Assembly (NCBI RefSeq): GCF_005490785.1
Contig: NZ_CP027295.1
Span: 1,922,001-1,986,000, forward strand
DNA length: 64,000 nucleotides
Direction of reading: 5' to 3'
Source of the DNA: Brachybacterium sp. SGAir0954
Lineage (GTDB): Bacteria; Actinomycetota; Actinomycetes; Actinomycetales; Dermabacteraceae
The position numbers and the translations under genes were made by a program. The notes beneath the pieces were generated by a model. It searched no databases. It had not been told where the DNA came from and saw nothing but the letters and a program-made list of their open reading frames with translations. This document shows, piece after piece, positions 59,858 through 64,000 of this stretch. Position 1 is the stretch's first letter. Each line of letters begins with the position of its first letter.

Positions 59858-60107
59858 CGGGATCACGGCCCGCGAGCCGGCGCCGCAGCTCCTGGACGCC
59901 GCTGATCACCAGCAGGACCCCCACCACGGCGAGCAGCGTCCACTGCTCGGTCGCGACGGCCGCGACCCCGGCGACGACGAGCGCCGCGAGGTAGACGAAC
60001 GCCAGCACCCGGTGGGAGACGCCCAGCAGTCGGGCGCCGAGGCGGGTGCCGGCGAGGCGCAGGAGGACCAGCAGCACGATCGCCCCGAGGGTCACGAGCT
60101 TCAGCAT
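59844..60107 (-). CDS. Small hypothetical membrane protein
   Basis: An 87-residue protein with three hydrophobic stretches (residues 1-15, 32-52, 57-72) and a basic C-terminus (QELRRRLAGRDPVRRR). CGAGGAGGG lies 5 nt before the ATG, a strong ribosome-binding site. It is the last chromosomal gene before the tRNA fragment. No family recognised. Confidence 0.7.
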   Translation of the reverse strand: MLKLVTLGAIVLLVLLRLAGTRLGARLLGVSHRVLAFVYLAALVVAGVAAVATEQWTLLAVVGVLLVISGVQELRRRLAGRDPVRRR

Positions 60108-60135
60108 CGGATCCCTCCTCGTCCGGGCGACAGGT

Positions 60136-60178
60136 CGGTGCCCCCACCCGGACTCGAACCGGGAACCGACGGATTAGG
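60136..60178 (-). other. 3' half of tRNA-Arg(CCT): attachment site, left end of an integrated element
   Basis: Read on the minus strand, 60178-60139 is the 3' half of a tRNA: CCT anticodon with AA, anticodon-stem TCCGT, T-arm CCCGG-TTCGAGT-CCGGG, acceptor TGGGGGC and discriminator A. Identity stops exactly at the first anticodon base (60178); the next bases are CG where TT is expected, and no D-arm or 5' acceptor follows. A tRNA gene cut at its anticodon loop is the classic product of site-specific integration. The 5' half with a reconstituted 3' half should lie beyond the right edge. Confidence 0.85.
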
Positions 60179-60436
60179 CGGTAGGGACCCTCATCGCCTC
60201 ATCACTGCAGGTCAGAGGCATGTAGGTCGCATTCGACAACGAGGTAACCACTTGGTGTGAATCTGCAGGCGTAATACCGTAACTGCCTTCGTTGCTGCTC
60301 TGCCTTCGTGGGGTTTCGACGTCGTTTTCTCGTCGTCTCTACGGTGGCATACCTGCAGGTCAGAATGCAAATCGCAGTCCTCATCAGGGTTCCGGCGTGT
60401 CCCGTGAAACCTGGAGCGGCGACGTGTAGACATGAG
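60179..60436. other. Element end region without a confident gene
   Basis: About 260 nt inside the attachment site hold direct repeats and short frames on both strands. A leftward 60-codon frame (60384-60202) is Arg/Lys-rich in the middle (TTRKRRRNPTKAEQQRRQLR), but nothing identifies it. Such zones commonly contain integrase arm sites. Confidence 0.45.
60205..60364. repeat. Direct repeat CTGCAGGTCAGA near the element end
   Basis: CTGCAGGTCAGA occurs at 60205-60216 and 60353-60364. Similarity extends on one side: both are followed within 8-14 nt by a GCAT/GCAA and TCGCA string. The copies begin 27 and 175 bp from the tRNA cut. Confidence 0.5.
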
Positions 60437-60485
60437 GACGCGGCCCCCGTTGGTCCCGGATTGCAGTCCGGGCGGAGGCCGCGTC
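60437..60485. terminator. Two-part hairpin, terminator-like
   Basis: GACGCGGCC (60437-60445) pairs with GGCCGCGTC (60477-60485), and CCCGGA (60455-60460) pairs with TCCGGG (60467-60472). The shape is that of a terminator or attenuator. It lies 13 nt before the start chosen for the next gene. Confidence 0.5.
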
Positions 60486-60497
60486 GGAGATCACTTC

Positions 60498-61439
60498 ATG
60501 CGCCAGAGTACAACCGGCGCGCGCGTCATCGCATCCGGGCGCGCCGCCTCCACTGACCCACTTGTGTCCGCGAGTCCGTGCGCGTCGACGCGCACGCGGG
60601 TCGACGCGGAGCGAGTTCTCATTTTCCTTCAGGTCCCTGCCGAGGGTGCTCGTGCCCTCGCCGTCCGCGACGTAGCTCTGAGCCTCGGTCTCTCGGTCCC
60701 TGCGGCCGGGCAGAGGATTCGTGACCTCCTGGGACTATCTCTTGCCGAGCTCCACCCTCCATCCAAGAACTCTGCACGGGTGGTCGCAACCCGCGACGAT
60801 CCGCTGTTGGATGCGCGGCTCGTCGAGCCCCTTCTCGCATGGGATGAAGGGGCTTCGGAAGTGTTGTCCGCTCTGAGGGCACTGATCGATGCTCCTCCAC
60901 CCCACCTCGACCCAACGCATGCGGCGTTCGATCCAGATGGGCTCACCGCGGCCGGTTGGTTCGTTCTCGCTCTGGACTGGTTGCGGATCCCTTTGTCGCC
61001 TGCACTTCAAGCGGTGGCCTCGTCGTGGCCGCTCCCAGTAATCCGGAGCGCGGCACGGCGGCGTCCGTCTGCTGCGCGCTCGGTTCTCATGTCGTTCGCG
61101 CGATATGGCGGACTCGCGGCAGCACGCGACCAGCTTTCAGAGGCAGTCGCAGCGGATCGTGAGGTGTGGAGGGCGGAGAACGGGGCCCCTGGGCGGGTTC
61201 CTACCCCTCAGGCAGTCCGGCCCAGGCGTGAACAGACGAATGGGTCCTGTGTCAGCCTCCTCCGAGGGATCCTCGAAGGAGTCCTCCTGGCCCTGGCTCT
61301 CGTATTCGCCGTCGTGCCTAGGGCGACGTGCGCCTTGGCCGGAGGCTTGTGGGCACGAGCCTTCAGGATGAGGCCTCCGCCGCAGACCTCGATACAGGAC
61401 GTGTTTCCTGCGGCGGATGCGGATGACTGGTCGCGATAG
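60498..61439 (+). CDS. Uncharacterised element protein with winged-helix-like N-terminus and C-terminal TM segment
   Basis: A 313-residue protein. Residues about 35-85 (RVDAERVLIFLQV, ALAVRDVALSLGLSVPAAGQ, RIRDLLGLSLAEL) have the spacing of a winged helix-turn-helix. The middle is helical (LTAAGWFVLALDWLRIPLSPAL). Near the end one hydrophobic segment (GILEGVLLALALVFAVV) could span the membrane, followed by a short polar tail. I chose ATG 60498 because GGAG lies 9 nt upstream and it follows a hairpin; an in-frame ATG at 60432 is the alternative. Codon use differs from the chromosome. No family recognised. Confidence 0.65.
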   Translation: MRQSTTGARVIASGRAASTDPLVSASPCASTRTRVDAERVLIFLQVPAEGARALAVRDVALSLGLSVPAAGQRIRDLLGLSLAELHPPSKNSARVVATRDDPLLDARLVEPLLAWDEGASEVLSALRALIDAPPPHLDPTHAAFDPDGLTAAGWFVLALDWLRIPLSPALQAVASSWPLPVIRSAARRRPSAARSVLMSFARYGGLAAARDQLSEAVAADREVWRAENGAPGRVPTPQAVRPRREQTNGSCVSLLRGILEGVLLALALVFAVVPRATCALAGGLWARAFRMRPPPQTSIQDVFPAADADDWSR

Positions 61440-61529
61440 CGCAGATCTCATCGGTGCGCTCGTGCCTCGTGTTGTGGCCGATGGGGCTTTGGGAAGGAAT
61501 GGCGATGTTCGGGGTAGGTAGTCTGGAAT

Positions 61530-61556
61530 GGTCGACTTGCGGAAGGTCGACTTTCC
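61530..61556. repeat. GGTCGACTT direct repeat and palindrome upstream of the small HTH gene
   Basis: GGTCGACTT occurs at 61530-61538 and 61545-61553, 15 bp apart. The second copy is inside the near-perfect palindrome GGAAGGTCGACTTTCC (61541-61556). The pair lies about 60-85 bp before the HTH gene and just after a TAGTCT hexamer (61519-61524), so it may be an operator. Confidence 0.5.
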
Positions 61557-61615
61557 TGCGGCGAGGCGCCACTGGCGAGCTTCCCAGGATCCACTGACGG
61601 GCGTGTGGAGGCGCA

Positions 61616-61855
61616 ATGATGGACAAGCACCGTGGAATCAGGACGGCGGCGGCCACCGCTGAACGCCGTCAGCTGGCAGAGACTCGCCGGCGTGCACGGG
61701 CCGCGATGGTGCGTGCCGGAATGACTCCGGACGAGATAGCCACGGTCATGGGGACGTCTCCTGGTGCAGTGAAGCAGGCGCTGGCAAGGGACATGAGAAA
61801 CTCGGGCTCCGAAACGCCGCAGGTCGACGAGGATGGGCTCGTCTGGGCGAGCTGA
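61616..61855 (+). CDS. Small helix-turn-helix protein
   Basis: A 79-residue basic protein. After an Arg/Ala-rich helix the segment MVRAGMTPDEIATVMGTSPGAVKQALARD forms a classic HTH of the sigma-70 region 4/RNA-polymerase-type or plasmid regulator kind (core T-P-D-E-I-A-x-x-M-G-x-S-P-G-A-V-K). GTGGAGG lies 5 nt before ATG 61616; ATG 61619 is equally possible. It lies just before three 19-bp palindromes, which may be its binding sites. Confidence 0.7.
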   Translation: MMDKHRGIRTAAATAERRQLAETRRRARAAMVRAGMTPDEIATVMGTSPGAVKQALARDMRNSGSETPQVDEDGLVWAS

Positions 61856-61862
61856 TCTCGAA

Positions 61863-61946
61863 GGTCTGGAGTTTCGAGACCATTGAGGGCGAAGGTCTAG
61901 AAACTCGAGACCCTCCCAGCCGGAGAAGGTCTGGAGTTTCCAGACC
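61863..61946. repeat. Three 19-bp palindromic sites
   Basis: Copies are GGTCTGGAGTTTCGAGACC (61863-61881), its inverse-orientation variant GGTCTAGAAACTCGAGACC (61894-61912), and GGTCTGGAGTTTCCAGACC (61928-61946). The consensus is GGTCTnGAGTTTCnAGACC with an asymmetric GTT centre; the third copy is perfectly palindromic in its 8-bp arms. Each is preceded by GAA. Starts are 31 and 34 bp apart, about three helical turns. Confidence 0.8.
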
Positions 61947-61993
61947 CTTGGTGAGTGTCGAGTGGAGCGCGAGGGGTACTCAACCTGCGGATC

Positions 61994-62017
61994 GGCCTGC
62001 ACTTAGGCCTGCACTTG
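61994..62017. repeat. 12-bp tandem duplication
   Basis: GGCCTGCACTTA (61994-62005) is followed directly by GGCCTGCACTTG (62006-62017). Confidence 0.7.
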
Positions 62018-62475
62018 GGTGTGAATCGTTGTGCAGAGTGCTCGCCATCGATGTGCTCTGATCGCATCGTGGCTCGCGGGGTGCTGATTGGCGTGGCAGG
62101 GACGCAGTTGAGAAGGTCGCGAGCCGGACTGGAGCCGTGGGTCACTACGTTGGCGTACCGATGGTGGCGTCCATCGTCTCGCACTGGTCCTGACGTCGTG
62201 TCTGTATGGGTGTCGTGAGCTTGGATCGGCCTGGCGATACGCAGGTGCCTTCGCGGGGGGCAATCGAGGGTGCGAGTGGGATAGAACTTCTGGTTGAGGG
62301 AGATGGGGGAGACGGTCGCGGATCTGGCTTCGAGGATGGAGAAGATGCGGGGAGGCCTCGATTCCTGTGGGTCCATGGAGGTTCAAGAGGGCAGGTCGTA
62401 GTCCGCGGTAGACCACTGTCGCCGTGTGAGGTCTGTTCCTCATCCCGATGAGGTCCCTGTGGGTGCAATGGGCGC

Positions 62476-62830
62476 AAAGGATCCAATGACTCCAATGGAG
62501 GTAATGCCCCCAAAGGATGCAATGTCTCCAATGGTGGCATTGGAGACCTCGGGGGTGCCGGTTCCGTCGGATGAACCTTAATTTCCCGGAGGAAGTGCGA
62601 GCGGCTGTGCGATGGCGCGGTTTCCTCGCGTTGCACCTGTGAGCACTCGCTGACAGTGCTTTCGCGCCCATCCGGGTGTCCATTAGATCAATCAGTTTTC
62701 CAGGGCGAAGCTGTCTTGAGGACCCAGGACTGCGTGACGACGTCGTTCGCGCAGGAGAGCCTATGAGACCTTACTTGATCGAGTGAGGTCGTCACCATCG
62801 GGGTACAGAGGATTCAATGCCTCCAATGAG
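62476..62830 (+). repeat. Iteron-like repeats AAAGGATnCAATGnCTCCAATGG
   Basis: Two 23-bp copies lie exactly 36 bp apart (62476-62498 and 62512-62534). A third, AGAGGATTCAATGCCTCCAATGAG, is at 62807-62830. Shorter CAATG or CATTG words lie around them (62465, 62503, 62540). Directly repeated 20-odd-bp units at regular spacing resemble replication iterons or partition sites. Confidence 0.65.
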
Positions 62831-63106
62831 GTCTACGCCTGGTCCAACGAATGCATCCGTAAGTGGAACGTGCATCTGCGGTAGCGGGCCGGGAGTGGCT
62901 GCGCTCGTCGGGTATGGGCGACCCTGGTGCCGCCACGGGAGGACGCTGGCCGTTCATCCTCCCGTGTTCCCTTCTGCGGGCACCTTCTCCGTGGCGCTCG
63001 CAGCTCGGGCATCCTGTTGAGGTAGCGATGTCCACCCACCCCGTCCCCTCGTTCCTTCCCGCACCCATCCCGCACTCGCGATCTCTTGGCGCCTCCAGAG
63101 CGCTCT

Positions 63107-64000
63107 TCAATCGTCCCCGAACACGCGGGAAACTACAGGATCCGGGCATCCAAGGAGGCGCAGTGCATGGGCGCGCACGATCTGCTCAAGCAGGGTGACG
63201 ACTTCGTCGAGATCGTCGGACGGATAGCCACGGTTCCCATGGGCAAGGTCGTTGCGGACGATCCGTAGTGCCGCCGGTGCGGACTCTGCTCGTTCAGAAC
63301 TGAGCAGGCCTTTGACAAGAACGGTCTTCTTGAGGGCGTCCATGCCGTTGACTGGTAGGGAACTTGCCATCGCGCTCAGAGCGCCGTCGAGGTTGCTGAT
63401 CGGTCTCTTCATTAGGAACTTCTTGAGGAACCGGCGATCTGCGTCGGTGAGAATCTCTGTGCCCGTCTCCTCCTCAGTGCTGCTCTCACCGGCCAAAGGC
63501 TGGAGCTTCTCTAGCAAGGCGGTGCGGCGTTGTGTGTGTACTTTGACCTGGTCCTCGTACTGCTCGCGGGTCTCGGCTCCATGCATTCCCTCCAGTGCCT
63601 GAATCAGGAGCAGGAAGCGAGATCGCGGGTGTTGGTCCTCCGCGTGAAGCATTGAGCCGTACGTCTCTGCAAGCGGATGGTGCTTGGCTTCGAGGTCTCG
63701 CCATCGGGAGACGAGCTCCAGCAGTGAGAGGTCATCCTCATATGCACTCACCGCGCTTGATGCGCCTCTGACTGCGTCAGACGATGACTCGTACGGTTCC
63801 TGGGTGATTGCCGTCCCGAAGACTTGGAACCAGCCACTCTCTGCTTCAAGTTCGACGGCAAGGTAAGTCAGATCCTGGGCTTTTCCTGTTGCAATGGCGA
63901 CGAATCGTCGTAGCGGTTCGACGTACTCGTCCACCAAGCCGCGGAGCGTCAGGCTTTCTTCGAGCTGCAAGGTTGCGACAGGGCTGAATCGCAGCCGAAA
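63107..64000 (-). CDS. ApeA-like HEPN-domain anti-phage protein, N-terminus off the window
   Basis: The last 297 residues of a larger protein; the frame is open through the right edge. LTLRGLVDEYVEPLRRFVAIATG and the following beta-rich stretch resemble the end of the ApeA N-terminal domain. The C-terminal helical domain has FLLLIQALEGMHG and the HEPN signature RNDLAHGNRGY (R-x4-H), the RNase active site of HEPN toxins. ApeA is known as a single-gene abortive-infection system. The annotation rests on motif layout rather than a search. Codon use is less G+C-biased than chromosomal genes. Confidence 0.7.
   Translation of the reverse strand, partial: FRLRFSPVATLQLEESLTLRGLVDEYVEPLRRFVAIATGKAQDLTYLAVELEAESGWFQVFGTAITQEPYESSSDAVRGASSAVSAYEDDLSLLELVSRWRDLEAKHHPLAETYGSMLHAEDQHPRSRFLLLIQALEGMHGAETREQYEDQVKVHTQRRTALLEKLQPLAGESSTEEETGTEILTDADRRFLKKFLMKRPISNLDGALSAMASSLPVNGMDALKKTVLVKGLLSSERAESAPAALRIVRNDLAHGNRGYPSDDLDEVVTLLEQIVRAHALRLLGCPDPVVSRVFGDD

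Larger units (their letters stand above)
61856..63106. other. 1.25-kb repeat-rich region without a confident gene
   Basis: No frame here has plausible codon use or recognisable protein features. Leftward frames around 62,150-62,640 give Pro/Leu/His repeats (LETLHPLGALPPLESLDPL) that arise from the short DNA repeats. The region contains the palindromes at 61863-61946, a 12-bp tandem duplication at 61994-62017 and the CCAATG-type repeats at 62476-62830. It looks like a replication, partition or regulatory zone. Confidence 0.55.
60179..64000. mobile_element. Left portion of an integrated element (tRNA-Arg-targeted island)
   Basis: From the tRNA cut to the right edge the sequence becomes clearly richer in A and T, third-position G/C bias weakens, and genes are sparse. 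Contents: an uncharacterised 60.5-61.4 kb gene, a small HTH gene, several repeat families, and an ApeA-like gene. No integrase, replication initiator or conjugation gene is seen in this part, so the type (ICE, integrated plasmid, satellite) is undetermined. The right boundary is outside the window. Confidence 0.75.

Noticed and set aside
62145-62636. Leftward 163-codon frame rich in Pro, Leu and His
   Set aside because: Its protein repeats arise from the underlying DNA repeats. Codon use is not gene-like and no start signal is seen.
62476-62830. Possible CRISPR array
   Set aside because: Only three copies occur, spacing is 36 bp then about 295 bp, the copies are not identical, and no cas gene is present.

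Overview
This is a very high-G+C actinobacterial chromosome segment. WhiB1, PdtaS, a Tad pilus cluster, FtsEX-SmpB-tmRNA and a pncB-clpS-DUF2017-murI-(cAMP phosphodiesterase-like)-rph-rdgB block occur in orders familiar from Mycobacterium and Micrococcales. The protein style suggests Micrococcales, perhaps Dermabacteraceae such as Brachybacterium; the family-level guess is inference. Many genes appear to be translated from leaderless mRNAs: a -10 hexamer TAnnnT lies 6-7 nt before the start codon.

Layout. 1-2 kb: end of a PdtaS-like kinase, convergent whiB1, a small membrane protein. 2-5.4 kb (minus): ABC transporter of the MacB type. 5.4-7.6 kb (minus): NarL-type two-component system. 7.6-9.5 kb (minus): SRAP DNA-protein crosslink protein and a YihY protein. 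9.7-14.7 kb (plus): a tightly overlapping Tad pilus operon. 14.9-22.4 kb: glycerate kinase, prfB, ftsE, ftsX, an M23 murein hydrolase, smpB, a small minus-strand gene and tmRNA. 22.5-28.8 kb: MFS transporter behind an operator-like array, phosphotransferase, an unusual duplicated P-loop protein, and kbl-tdh for threonine breakdown. 28.9-38.3 kb: HrpA helicase, a Tat-exported lysozyme-like protein, malic enzyme, VanZ-like protein, DUF3039 and a SF2 helicase. 38.3-44 kb: pncB, clpS, DUF2017, murI, MBL phosphodiesterase, rph, rdgB. 44-60.1 kb: assorted metabolic and membrane genes, tRNA-Leu, tRNA-Lys, tRNA-His, a degraded MFS gene, a small alarmone synthetase, a fused oligoribonuclease/AGE-epimerase gene, and a divergent marR/osmC pair.

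From 60,179 to the right edge the base composition and codon use change sharply. The change begins exactly where a tRNA-Arg(CCT) gene is cut at its anticodon, leaving only the 3' half. This is read as the left attachment end of an integrated element. In the window the element carries an uncharacterised winged-helix-like protein, a 79-residue HTH protein followed by three 19-bp palindromes, iteron-like repeats, and the 3' part of an ApeA-like HEPN anti-phage protein that runs off the edge. The integrase and reconstituted tRNA are predicted outside the window.

The most unusual items are the element's repeat architecture, the in-frame Orn-AGE fusion, the tandem P-loop protein with both Walker A lysines replaced, and the symmetric four-half-site array upstream of the MFS gene.
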